The notes under the pieces were generated by a model, which was not told the DNA's origin, made no database searches, and worked only from the letters and a program-made list of their open reading frames with translations. A stretch of DNA of 64,000 bases from Gymnopilus junonius (taxonomy: Eukaryota; Basidiomycota; Agaricomycetes; Agaricales; Galerinaceae), in contig JADNYJ010000094.1 of NCBI GenBank assembly GCA_015501075.1, positions 1 to 64,000 of the forward strand, in the 5' to 3' direction. The position numbers and the translations under genes are program-made. Shown here one piece after another: positions 11,985-23,538 of this stretch. How positions within the stretch are numbered: the first letter of the stretch is position 1; every line of letters starts with the position of its first letter.

Positions 11985-12818
11985 TTAAATAGTAGAGATC
12001 AAACATGGACTGACATGCTGGCCGAGGATAATGAACGTCACACCGTTGGGGAGCTCAGGACGGAAGTGAATGAACGAGCTTATGGTCTGATTTACGTTTG
12101 GGAACCTGGTTATACAATGAGCGAAAGCAGCGAGCAAGACATGAGCGGAAGAGCATCGCACCTGATTTCCTTCACGGCATTGCCTTCGGTAGGATTGTCG
12201 GCATCGAGCTGACTGGTAGGAATGAAGGAGGTTTGCGCACCGGTGTCCTGGAGGAACCAGATGTTCTTGAAAACTGTCCGAGGTTGATTTTCGAACATGC
12301 ATGGTGCGCTTGCCACCGCACTACTTGAGGTGCTAATGAAGGAAAGGTTATCGACTGCGACATCCCCCAATAAACCAAGCCACGTTACTATGAATGGGTC
12401 TGGAACATTGTCATTGGGGAAGGCTTGTTTGGTGAGTTCAATGATACGATGGCGACGTTCCTTCGCCAATGGATCGGGATTGGTAGGTTCGGAGGATTGG
12501 GCACAAACTCGGAGACGGTGGTGATATTGAGGCCGACACCTGCCTCGGGTGGTTGAAGAGCAACTGGAAACATCGGATAGGGCTGTTGTCAGACAGTGAG
12601 CAAGAGATCAGGGTTAACTTACACTTAGACAATGCTGCGCGCCGTTGTTGGATTCCTCTATCGTTCAATTCGGAGCGCCTAGCTTCGTCTTCGTCATGTA
12701 TGGCCCTGAGCAGATCCTCGACTGGGACCTTAATGTCTAGTTTGGCGAGTGCGGCGATAAGGGAGGGGATATAAACGACCTGAAGAGAATTATCTGGAGG
12801 CGGCGGTGGGGGCAACAT
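11985..12818 (-). CDS. Small protein with a retropepsin-like aspartic protease motif
   Basis: Three exons on the minus strand: 12818-12623, 12582-12162, 12105-11985 (245 aa; all joins phase-checked). The N-terminus starts MLPPPPPPDNSLQ and is followed by a charged helical stretch (EDLLRAIHDEDEARRSEL). The C-terminal half carries FLQDTGAQTSFIPTSQL, matching the D-T-G-A active-site loop of retropepsin/DDI1-type proteases, and near the end NGVTFIILGQHVS, which resembles the hydrophobic-hydrophobic-G motif that supports the active site. There is no gag, RT or integrase around it and the gene has introns, so it looks like a host gene or a domesticated retroelement protease. Substrate unknown. It would have to dimerise to be active. 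Confidence 0.6.
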
Positions 12819-13744
12819 TGCAGGTGGTTGAGATGATAGTAGTGATAGTGATAGTGATCAGACGAGTCAGACAAGGTCACGAGCCGTCACACGCGCACTC
12901 ACAGGTCCCCGCTGGACTCTACATGTATTGTTGATGCATTGATTAGCTCCCTCTCTTAGGATCATTCTCTTCTGCCTTAAAATGAGCGCTTAACACGGGT
13001 AGTTCAGCACCAGGACCTATTCATACCGGAGTACCTTAAATGACTAGGTACCAGTTCTCCAGCACAGAATACCTATGAAAAGGTACACGGCTGCATGTAA
13101 GTAGGGTAAGCACTAAATCCAGATTATTTTTATCCCTGTCGATCCAAATGTTGTGGAAGTTCACTCAGGGGTATTTCCGTTGAGAATGGGCTGGCGAGCG
13201 CAGTGGTAGGTAAACGTTCTTCACTAGGATATTCTGCAAAAAATGAGTCACAAACGCCACCACTGGAGATGATATGTAGCAAAGCGTACGCATAGCCGGA
13301 TCGTATGCACTATCATTCCCTTGGAAACGACCGTTTCTACAGATGGAAAAGGAGGTTCAGAAACCATAGTACTTGAAGCAATGCTCAAGAAAACGCACTG
13401 CCTTGTTTATCTGTCACATTGAGGCTTCGAAATGCAAATTATACGATCAAGCTCAAGGTCGAGGATAGCGTAGGAGTATGGGAGTATGGGTCGGGAAATT
13501 TGTGCGCTGTTGACCTCACTGTGCTGCTGACAAGCATGCAAGGATCCATTTTACATACCCCATTTCCAAATTCCTGCGCCAACGTCGTGTCTCTAGTCTA
13601 TTTCGCAATTATCTGCAAGAAGTTGTCAAAATGATCATATTCCGCGTTCTACAGAACAGCCTGAAGTCTCCCCCACACTAGGAGTTCTATGCACTAAGAG
13701 CTTACAAGTGATAAGGTTCAATTGCAACGAAGTTGTTTAATGCG
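12819..13744. other. Intergenic with a short GATAGT repeat
   Basis: A small GATAGT-type microsatellite lies at about 12834-12860, right upstream of the retropepsin-like gene. The rest (to 13744) has no supported gene. Confidence 0.45.
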
Positions 13745-13748
13745 CGTC

Positions 13749-14776
13749 TTAAAACGGATAACAATTCCATCCAAGTCTTTCGACCACCATCCCCACTCCG
13801 TCTCCACCAGGTACCGTAATAAGTGGGAGGTCAAGCGTAAAACAAGGGATGATAGTACCGCGCGACTCCTTTTGACATGGTGCTGTCCCATCCCACTGCA
13901 ACTTGAGGTAATCAATCCAGTCAGGCAAGGTATCTACCACGTCATCTTCGTCTAGACACGGTGATCCGTCATCGCAAAGTTGCATAACTTTGCCGAAATA
14001 ACAAGACTCTTGGTCAATGACCAACCAAGTATCGCAATTCCACTGGTAAATGAAGACGACCTGTCAGAAAAACATTTTTATTTATACAGACAAGTGCGCT
14101 TACCAAAGTCACATCGTCGTCCAAGCCCCGGTATCTAACGGGATGGAGGCGCCAAGGAACTTGAAGCCTGACCCAAGTTGTATCCCAAATATGTAGAGAT
14201 GGCGTCCAATTATCGGGTGGATGTTCTGGGTCAAGTTGGACATTTGCGACCTCTGGCGATTTACGCGCAATAAAATTGAATCCATATTTGCGAGATGAGC
14301 CGCCAGTCGCCGTCGTGTCGAGATAGCACCTCGTGAAAGGCAAGCCTGGCCAAATGCCATTCACCACAAGCCTCGCTGGCCATTCCAGAACCCAAATACC
14401 AAATTCTTCCGGAATCAAGGGGTACTGCCTCAGTATACGGTTCATATATGCGACCCTGTTGAAACGATGATTGAGTTTTTTTCGATAATACGCCTGGGCT
14501 TTTTTGTCTGGCTTGGGATTATTGATGATGTGCCAATACAAGTCGAAAAGGCGGCGACGAGGAAGGTAAATGTTGGCCAAGGGGACGAGTCGACGCCAGT
14601 CCCAGCAGACTGCGCAAGACACGATGAGTGTGTCGAGAGTCATAAACGAGAAACAATGAAGTTGGAGTTCGACATGAAGGCTTTGGAAACGAACTCGCTT
14701 CCGCTTCCACTTGCACTGGATATAGTCCGCTTCAGTAAAGCACAAGGCGTTTGTGTAGAGGGTGAGTTGATGACAT
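13749..14776 (-). pseudogene. F-box protein gene, near-intact copy with a broken 5' end
   Basis: The last exon (14060-13749) and first exon (to 14104) flank a 43-nt intron and read almost identically to the gene at 19631. The F-box (LHVELQLHCFSFMTLDTLIV) and the rest are intact. Compared with the 19631 copy, two single bases are missing near the start (AAAGCAC for AAAAGCAC near 14734, GCACTGG for GCACCTGG near 14711). The conserved ATG at 14776 therefore runs into TGA after 14 codons. The main frame stays open upstream to 14889, so a novel longer N-terminus is possible, but loss of function is simpler. Confidence 0.75.
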
Positions 14777-15011
14777 TGTGATCGATAAAAGCGAAGGAGA
14801 TGTGAACACCGATGACCTGTAAATGATGTTTCAAATTCTGTCTTGTAAATAGGAGATATACCAATCCCGTAAGTTGATAGGACGCCCATCGGTCGGTCAT
14901 TCCTTCATTGGGAAACCACTAGTTATTGACCCCTTATGGACGGCAGGAGTTCATGCATCGGAAGCCAACAGCTCGATTTCAATGGCAGCTTAAAGTTGTT
15001 CAGTGTGTATT

Positions 15012-15151
15012 TGGATTCCGGAATTGGAGAAACAATGTAGTCGAAGCTCGACAGGAAGACTCTAGAAACGAATTCGCTTTCGCTTGTGCTTGGATACTAT
15101 GTGCCTCAGTAAACAGGCAAGGTGGTCTTGTAGACGTTGAGCTGAGGCCAT
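15012..15151 (-). pseudogene. F-box family N-terminal relic
   Basis: From an ATG near 15151 the minus strand reads MASAQRLQDHLACLLRHIVS, KHKRKRIRF, stop, SLPVELRLHCFS, then leaves the family. It matches the N-terminus and first F-box helix of the gene 0.3 kb away, including upstream sequence, and is the extra segment in the left duplication block. Confidence 0.65.
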
Positions 15152-16092
15152 CGCGATCAATAAAGTGAAGTGAACGCGAACGCCAGTAATCCCCGAATGA
15201 TGTCTTAACCTTGACGTACATGAATAGGAGATCAAGCCCCGAAATCCAAGTTTGAGTTTTGCTATGATTATCGGTTGCATGTACACGAGAGAGTACGACG
15301 ACACTATGTGTATGTCCACACAGGAAAATGTGTTAAAATGCGGCTTGCATATAGCTTGAATCAAAGAATTTTCAAAAAAGAGGCGACCACATATCAGTGA
15401 AAGAGTCATTGTCAAGGGCCCCTAGTCTTTCCTCTGCCGATGGAGACAAGCCACGTGATCGTCGCGTCGCGTTTACGAGGCAAGTTTTTGTGGTCATTCG
15501 TTGCGCGTACATAGAGAGGGTCAACCGCTGCGACGAACACATCTGAGTACTTCTTACTGATATCATCGATCTGTAAACCAGAAAAAATGGTCTGAAAGTC
15601 ATGACCAGAATAAGTGCCTTACCAGGTCATACAAGAACAACTATATTCGGCCACACAACGTCGACGTGGCTACGTCCCAGTTGCATACTCAGCAGCTTTG
15701 TATCGCATGCTGAGTTTCCTTCGGCGAGCATACGACCTTGATTTCGAGAGTCGTCATAGAACCCCATACAGTTCTGGCACGTGTCAGCGTGTTAATGAAG
15801 GAAGCATTGACCAAGAAGGCGTACCCAAATTCAGAGAAAAGGAATAGGCGACCAGCCAACCTCGCATTTACATAGGTTTCGCAGCTCCAGAGTCCCATCC
15901 AGGCCTTCCATCGCTAGTGTCCAAGGCTGTCCCTCCTATTCACTTCACGCAGCATCTGGGAGATACAGGCCAAGTGAGCCGGAGCTCATAATTCCCTCAA
16001 AAACTCGATTGCGCACTGGGGAAAACCTTGAGAACAAATTTTGATGGCCTATTTCTGAAGTAAAGTGATTCAGTCAAAAGCACGTTCGAACT

Positions 16093-18052
16093 ACTGATAC
16101 AACTAAATATTAAGTACCGGGACAACCTTAATAAAACGACAAAGCTAACTCCTGTTATATGATGTTCTGATGCAACCCTGCTTTTTGAAGTTCAATTCCA
16201 GCAATATTGAACTACTGATACAACTAGGATGCATCTCCTGATATAACCCAGAATTACATGTTCTGAATCTTTTCATATCTGGCTACTGAATCAACCCTGA
16301 TATTTTATTTATTGTACAAACCCAACATTGTATTTTCTATCAGATAAGTACTGACTCAACCCTTCTTTTCTAGCTATCTAAACTTCTGATTATAAGCTAC
16401 TTAAAGATGTATTCAAGTCCTAGATCAACCTCTATTTCGCTTTACAGAGTCATAAAATAACTCTCTAATATAGCTTACAGAAGTACTGTGGAGCATGCAC
16501 TCCGACTAGGCTCAGAACTTGGACATTCCTCCTCATCATATGGCTGACAGGTATCTGGTTCAAGCGCGATCGACGCTCCCATTGTGCCTTGGCAGAAAGT
16601 ATTCCATGCGGTTCACCCCTCATCTATTTTATTTCTTCCCATTTTCGCTTTAATTTTAGGAACTCGACGACTTCACACCACCGACAATTTCCTTTTATAT
16701 ACTTCATATTTCCTCACCATATTTTCCTCTAATTTCGTTGACTCACCACCAAGTTTGCATTCTAATTTTCTGTGCATCAGTACGTCTTTTTTGGACTTGC
16801 AATAACAGTTTTTTTAGTCATAACTCTGTAGCCAGATAGGTATAAAAACACATGTACTCGATACAAGTACCAGTTGGCTTAGAACTTGACTCCAGAAACT
16901 AAGGGTGGAATCAGAACTTGTCTTGTTCAGATTAAGAGTTGTGTTGGTACTATTAGTGAAGAAAAAACCCATGTTTAATCAAAGACTACAGGGGGTAGAA
17001 ACATATTTTGGGTTAAGAAAGATTGAGAAAATTTAGCCGCACATCGATCAAGACCTCAGCCAGCACCTCCTCAAAGGTATCCCCTGCATATCCTATAAAC
17101 TGCCATTGCCGTCGCCAGAGCCAAAAATGGTTGGAACAGCACTGCTTGAGAAGGTCGATGGTCAGTGAAGTACGTTGCTTTGAGCAGCTTAAGACCATCC
17201 GTGATTGACAACGTGGAGCACAATAAACTTTCTGTGGTTTCCATTGAGAGAAACGAGGAGATAAATGTACATACAATTGTAAGCTTTGGAGAATTGGTAA
17301 GTAGAAGCGTTTGACAGTCACATACCTCTATGCTGCCAAGTAAAATATCCTCGTGATGAACTATCATAGGACTGGGCAGTTTCCGGATTAGGATACGGGT
17401 ACAGAAGGCATCAAAACATACAAGGAGTCGAAATGAACTCAAATTGAGAGGACCTTGCGAGTTGGTTTTGGCCATGGGAATTTGACATGCGGCACTGCCA
17501 CTAAATTTCGCCCTGCTCATCCGACGTCCATTCATTCCTCAGGGCTTTGGGCTAGTACGTACTTTTGAAATGGCCTTGATTCCATACCGTTCTCTACATT
17601 GACATCTTTCCTCTCTCTAATGCTGGTTCTAAACTCTTCACTGCCATTCTGTTCCTTCACTTAATCCTTAATCTCCGTCTTAAAGGATTTCGTGAAGAAG
17701 CTTCAAGTTACGAGGAGTCACATTCATTTTTTCTGCTGTTCTCCACGTCCTCCATGCCAATTTTTTGGGGGAGGGTGCGTTTTCTATACCGCAGCCTGAC
17801 TAATTTGAATGGCCCATTGTGACATTTGGTCGCTGCACTGCATCTCTTGCTTGCGGGTTAGCTGGCCCGTACATCATTGCAGAAAAGACTAGCAGCGCGT
17901 CGGCGCAGAAATTTGGTAATGGGTAGAAATGAATCTTGCATGTTAGTCAGCCGCACATTGAGGTCAAAAGCGCACTAACCTTCGTTTCGATAATCCTACG
18001 ACACTGCACTGTCTTTGACCTTGTGCCTGGTCCTACCATTTTTGATGTCATA
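16093..18052. other. AT-rich spacer with loosely repeated words, no gene seen
   Basis: Between 16088 and 16460 the words CTGATACAAC, CTGATGCAAC, CTGATATAAC, CTGAATCAAC and CTGACTCAAC recur every 25-75 bp; GAACTACTGATACAACTA occurs twice, 121 bp apart. A minus-strand frame of 154 aa (17535-17071) has a hydrophobic end but no family I know; I do not call it a gene. Confidence 0.35.
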
Positions 18053-19096
18053 ATGTCGACTAACGGCGGTGCGTTTTCCTTATATCATCTCCAGTCTAGG
18101 CTTCTAATGTTGTTCTTGTAGGAAACCGTGGTTCCAGAGAAACCAATCAGTCATCCTATCGACCTATGCGTGCGCCTTCCTTATATCATCTTCAGTACTA
18201 TGTTTCTGACCTTATTTTTGTAGAACTGCCTGGTTTTGAAAGACGACGAATTGGGGCCGGTTTGGTCGCTTATGATCGAATTGATCGAATTCAGCCCTTA
18301 CCAACTGAGAGCGATATCGAAACTTCTTCCGAACATCATTACAAACTTCTTTCCGACTTTTCGTACTTGTGGGTGCTCAAGCGCTTCTCTGTCTTCGTTA
18401 GCATTTCTGATGTAGTAGAACACTTGTGACTTTGCAGCGGAACACTCGCAATCGTCCTGTCGTCGCTATGGGATGGTTTAATCCATGCGACAAACTTACA
18501 AACAGTTTTCATCGAAGTGCAGGTAGTCCTTGGTTTGCTGTTCATGCTCGAAATATGGGCAGGGCACTATTGTTTTCTAATAAACGAGAGATTCAACGGA
18601 ATAGGTAAGGCATCGTCTTCCAATGTTCATGCTCAAGATAACCATTCGTTCAACATAGTTTTTACGTCCCAAGGCACGATTAACTTGTGCATCACCATCC
18701 TGGCTGCAAGTTTCAATGCGAAGGGGCTCGAACAGCATGAGACTGGCAAGCCATTGGGATTGCTGTACTCACTTCTGCTCTGTTTAGAACTTATTTTGCT
18801 GTATGTTTGATTTCTTTCGATATCTTTGCCTAGATTTACAGCTTGATGCCAGCATCGAGGCGCTCAAACGTCCCAACTTGGCCAACAGGAAATCTTCTGT
18901 TGCATTCTTCACATTGTGGTGCGTGCGTGCGGGCCTCGGTGTAGCCAGCTCATTCTTGAACAAAGCCTTTAAAGGGTGCGTATATGTATCATTTATCTTT
19001 TTCAATTCTGACTTTTCTCGTAGATTAGATATTTCTATTGTAATTATTTTGCTGGGGATTGCGGCCCTTGGGGCGTTCACTTTATGCAGGAATTAG
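18053..19096 (+). CDS. Multi-pass membrane protein of unknown family
   Basis: A set of phase-compatible GT-AG joins gives one protein: a short soluble N-terminus (MSTNGG, FERRRIGAGLVAYDRIDRI), then about four hydrophobic segments: TLAIVLSSLWDGLIHATN, VVLGLLFMLEIWAGHYCFLI, LLYSLLLCLELILLY and ISIVIILLGIAALGAFTLC before TAG at 19096. Likely intron borders include 18075-18120, 18176-18222, a 69-nt intron starting GTGGGT near 18370, and a final intron ending near 19021. The join near 18370 is the least sure; the obvious donor 36 bp later would put the next exon out of frame. Function unknown; location would be a membrane. Confidence 0.4.
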
Positions 19097-19199
19097 AGTC
19101 TGTTTTCTGAATCTTCAACGCATCATTGTCATTTCACAAATCACTATTAATTTCAATGTCTTATTCTTCGGATATCGTATTATTTATTTTTCTACCAAT

Positions 19200-19560
19200 G
19201 TGAAAATGTCGTGGCAGACGTATCAGGCATGCACCGAGGGTAGAAAAAAAAAGTTCAAAGTGGTCAAGAGCCGGCTTTGGGTTAAAGACTAGGCTGTTGC
19301 TCATACAGGCAGGACTTTCTGTAGCCGCTTCGTTACTGGAAGGTTCCTATTAAGGGTATATATATGCGTCATTTATCTCTGGCATTATAGTAACTATTTT
19401 TCGACTTTTCATCGCATGATACTCTTTCCGCTGAACACTGGATTTTTATGTATGGAATTGGGTTGCTGTTTGGATATGACAATATAATTTTATCTTCTGT
19501 GTGAGTGCTGTGGATGTGACAGCCTTGGGGTTCAAAGCGCCGATCCATTGTAGCCTACTA
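19200..19560 (+). pseudogene. Decayed tandem copy of the membrane gene's last exons
   Basis: GGGTATATATATGCGTCATTTATCT near 19355 matches the last intron of the upstream gene (near 18976), and the preceding CTGTAGCCGCTTC...AAGGGT matches its penultimate exon end. The copy has stops and no open frame. Confidence 0.4.
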
Positions 19561-19626
19561 AGCACTGTGATCGGCTTCCATTGCTACTGCTTTGAACACG
19601 ACATATTCAAGAGAACGAAGATAATA

Positions 19627-21732
19627 CACCTTAAAATGAATAACAACTCCATCCAAGTCTTTCGACTACCATTCGCTCTCCGTCTCCACCAGGCACCTTG
19701 ATGAGTGGGAGATCAAGTGTAAAACAAGGGATGATAGTACCGCGCGACTCCTTTTGACATGGTGCTGTCCCATCCCACTGTAATTTAAGGTAATCAATCC
19801 AGTCAGGCAAGGTATCTGCCACGTCATCTTCCTCTAGACACGGTGATCCATCCTCACAAAATTGCACAACTTTACCGAAATAACTAGATTCTCCGTCAAC
19901 GACCAACCAAGTATCGCAATTCCACTGTAAAATGGGGACGACCTATCAGAAAACATTTTTATTTATACAGACAAGTGCCCTTACCAGAGTTACATCATGG
20001 TCCAAGCCCCGGTATTGAACGGGATAGAGGCGCCAAGGGAATTGAAGTCTGACCCAAGTTGTATCCCAAATATGCAGAGAGGGCGTCCAATTATCGGGTT
20101 GACGTTCTGGGTTAAGTTGGATTGATTCACGTTCTGGCGGATGATTCGCTATAAAATTGAATCCATATTTGCGAGACGAGCCGCCAGTCGCTGTCGTGTC
20201 GAGATAACATCTGGTGAAAGGCAATCCGGGCCAAATGCCATTCACCACAAGCCTCGCTGGCCATTCCAGAACCCAAATACCGAATTCTTCTGGAATGAAG
20301 GAGTACTGGTCCAGTAGACAGTTCATATATGCAACCCTGTCGAAATGGTGATTGAGTTTTTTTCGGTAATACACCTGGGCTTCTTTGTCCGGCTTGGGAT
20401 TATTGACGATGTGCCAATACAAGTCGAAGAGGCAGCGACGAGGACGGTAGATGTCGGCCAAGGGGACGAGTCGACGCCAGTCCCAGCAGACTGCGCAAGA
20501 CACGATGAGTGTGTCAAGAGTCATATACGAGAAACAATGAAGTTGAAGTTCGACATGAAGGCTTTGGAAACGAACTCGCTTCCGCTTCCACTTGCACCTG
20601 GATACAGTCCGCTTCAGTAAAAGCACAAGGCGTTTGTATAGAGGGTGAGTTGATGACATTGTGATCGATAAAGCGAAGGAGATGTGAACACCGATGACCT
20701 GTAAATGATGTTTCAAATTCTGTCTTGTAAATAGGAGATCAAGCCCCGAAACCCAAGTTTGAGTTTCACTATGGTTATCGACATGCAGACAAGAGAATAC
20801 GGCGACAGAATGAGTATGAGCACGCAAACCAAGGGGTTATAATGTGGCTTGGTTGCCGAAATCAGGATCAGACTCTACACAAAGAGAAGCGACCACATCG
20901 CAGTCAAAGTATATTAAGTCATCATTAGACAAGTAAAAAAGCGAGACTAATGGGACTGAACTTTCTCTTAAATGTAAATATTCATGCAGTGTGCTCAGAG
21001 TGAGTCAGAACCGGCCAAAGAGAAGAATAACATAGCTTAGCAGCGTTCCAGGCTTCGCTCATGGTCAGAGGGCTGCGCAATGGAAGATAGCAGTCAAGCC
21101 ACGTGATCGTCGCGTCGCGTTTACGTGGCAAGCTTTTGGGGCAGTTCGTGTTACGCATTAGGAGGGTCAACCGATGGCATCGACGCGTCTAAACAGTTTA
21201 AACCCAGAGAACCTATCTGGATACGAGAAAATAATGAGCTTAAAGTAGTGACTAAATCAGAAAAGGCCAAAAAGCCTTACTAGGTCAAAGAGAATTGCAT
21301 TCCGCCACACAACTTCGACGTGCTTACGTCCCGGCAGCATATTGCTTTCTGGGCCAACATGAGACGTTAACACGCTGTAGAACCGTATACAACTATGCCA
21401 CGTGTCAGCGAGATAGTAAAGGAAACTTCGACCAAGCAGACATACTCAGAGCAGAGGAACCGTCGACCAACCAAATCCGCATTTCCACAGGCGTTGGCGC
21501 TCTCACTTCATCCATACTGTCTCTCTCCAGTGTCTAGGATGCAAGGCCATCCCTTCATTTTCGAAGCATTGCGGGGATACAAGCCATTTTCGCCGGAGCC
21601 CAAGGTGGTTCTCATCAATCCTCGACATATACAAATAACCGAGCCACTTCAGCAGGCATCGCTTTGAGAATAAATTTTCTGGCCTATTCCTGAAGTAAAG
21701 AAGTTCAGCAAAAGCGGGTTCGACCTTTAATC
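19627..21732. repeat. Segmental duplication, right copy
   Basis: Collinear partner of about 13745-16092. It contains the intact F-box gene and its upstream flank. Lacks the 0.38-kb internal extra segment of the left copy. Confidence 0.8.
19631..20659 (-). CDS. F-box-like protein, intact copy
   Basis: Two exons, 20659-19985 and 19942-19631, with a 42-nt intron (328 aa). The start MSSTHPLYKRL is chosen because the more distant homologue at 24584 has the same spacing from start to F-box. A basic stretch (KWKRKRVRF) precedes an F-box at about residues 32-75 (LHVELQLHCFSYMTLDTLIV then CAVCWDWRRLVPL). The rest has conserved blocks EEFGIWVLEWPARLVVNGIW, SSRKYGFNFIA and DWIDYLKLQWDGTAP, which look like a binding domain but match no repeat type I know. 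F-box proteins hand targets to SCF ubiquitin ligases through Skp1; the target here is unknown. Confidence 0.8.
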
Positions 21733-23538
21733 AAACAATAGTATACCTTTCCAGAGTCGGGGCGACGGATTAGCCGTGATCTTCAACTCAGAACTCGATC
21801 TACAGTCCCATAGAGCTGATGAAACGATGTCGGGACTCAGCATCGACAAAGGCATTGAAATGGCTGAAAAAAGTAGGGATGAATGGAACGAGTAGAAAGG
21901 GAAGATGCACCGAACAGGAAGGACAAAATGAAAGGATACCTTAAATAACGCATGGATCCTGGCATTTCCGCCTGTTCGATTGACCCTAGTATTAGCTGCT
22001 CGTAAGCCAACTGGAAGATGTCAATCAATAGGGAAGCAATTCTCACCTGCGCTGTTCAAGCACACAGTAAGCCCCCGACTGCTCGTTGGGTCGAGCAACG
22101 GCCAACCTGCCTCCACAAACAGCAACTGCATTACGAGCTGCAGGCGGCATAATAGTAAGGCCAGTGAAAACCCATTAAACCCGTTGTAAGCGTCGCCCCG
22201 TTGTACTGGACGTTGATGACGAGTCTTACCATGAAGGGGTTCGTGTGCTGTCGGTGCCGCTGGGATTTGATGCCTTGATAGTAATATATATGCGCTGGTG
22301 AGGGAAGACGTGAGGAAGGGAAGAAACCTGCAAATTTGGTGATTCGTACATATGTACCCACGGAGCCTCTTATAGCGAAATTCTCCTCCCATAGGCGACT
22401 CCGTCAAAGCTCCAGCGTGCGTTGCTAATTATACACGCGTGCAGGCAATCATAAGCAAAGTCGCGCAGGATGCGACGTCGAGGGTAAGGACGACGAGGTG
22501 TACTTGAACAAAGAATAAGTAGACGAGCAAGAAAGAATTGGAAGGGTAGATAACGTACCTGTCCCAACTAGTTTAGTTAGTATGACTTCTGCCCCAGAGC
22601 CGTATGGACGCGTACATTTGCTGAGACTCAAGAGGTGGAAAGAACCTAGGGAATAGAACGCGTCAAAGGTAGAATTCTATAGCATAAACGCCAGAGTAGA
22701 CGTACCAGACTAAGGCCAATGACACACTTTGCCTACATCTCACCTTCGTCAAACCCCAGTGGCTCTTTCAGTTGGGTGGTGATCGAATGTGTGCCGTTGA
22801 ATACTCTGTAGCGTGTTAGGGTTCTACGTTGATGGAATAAGAGGCAATACTTACCTGACAGTAGTAATATTTGACCAAAGGAACTTCCTCGAACAAAATC
22901 CTTGTCTTTGCCATTTGGTCCGATGTGGCCAGGGCATATTCGAGGAATTATCAAAAAATATATCGAATAATCTCGTGTGATGTCCACTAGCAGTCTGCAA
23001 GCGGTGTGAGGGAGCGAAGAGGGAACAGTATGGGATGAGTACGGGAGGGAGTCGGGCAGGGGTTGGCATCATTGTGTATTTGTCATCTGGCACTGCCACC
23101 AGCACGCCGGTCGGCAATCTTTCCACAACTCCTCCATCCTACATTATATGCCCTCCGAAGCTAGTTTCAACATGGAATACCTCCTTTTTTTGTGGCACAT
23201 ATGACTATATTTCTCTCAAGGAAAATGACCACGCACAACTTTCCTGATTTTAAGGGTACCGAAACCATTTGCTGAAGGCTTGAACGGACTCGTTTCAATG
23301 ACTCGTTTCATGTCTCTCATTGCGTCTTTGTATACACATTCAGACTACAGTCACAATTCCTCAGGTGCCATTTTCACATCCGGAGGTACCAAGTAAGTTG
23401 TATGTCTGGGCAATTTGTCTTATGCACCTCTTATGGTCCAATTGACAGGATACGATGACTGAGTGAGAAACCTTGATATAAGCTACGCATTATTAATTAC
23501 ACATAGGACTGGCGACGCTACCCCTCTCCTTTAAATAT
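21733..23538. other. Stretch with unassigned frames
   Basis: Several minus-strand frames of 60-130 aa lie between 21837 and 23126, for example one with ICPGHIGPNGKDKDFVRGSS near 22900. They may be exons of a decayed gene, but I could not join them consistently or recognise a family. Confidence 0.3.

Larger units (their letters stand above)
13745..16092. repeat. Segmental duplication, left copy
   Basis: This block is collinear with about 19627-21732 in the same orientation. It covers the F-box gene and about 1 kb of its upstream region, including shared words such as CACGTGATCGTCGCGTCGCG (15452 and 21100 areas) and the CTGAAGTAAAG border. The left copy carries about 0.38 kb extra (14860-15235), a second copy of the gene's 5' end. 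The two blocks are about 3.5 kb apart. Confidence 0.8.

Noticed and set aside
16088..16460. Regularly spaced CTGATACAAC-like words as a possible CRISPR-like array
   Set aside because: Spacing and sequence vary too much, and the host is a eukaryote. Likely a decayed repeat.
17071..17535. 154-aa minus-strand frame
   Set aside because: No family, no neighbours, no splice or promoter support; composition like surrounding DNA.
21837..23126. Possible multi-exon gene on the minus strand
   Set aside because: I could not find a phase-consistent set of joins or any known domain.
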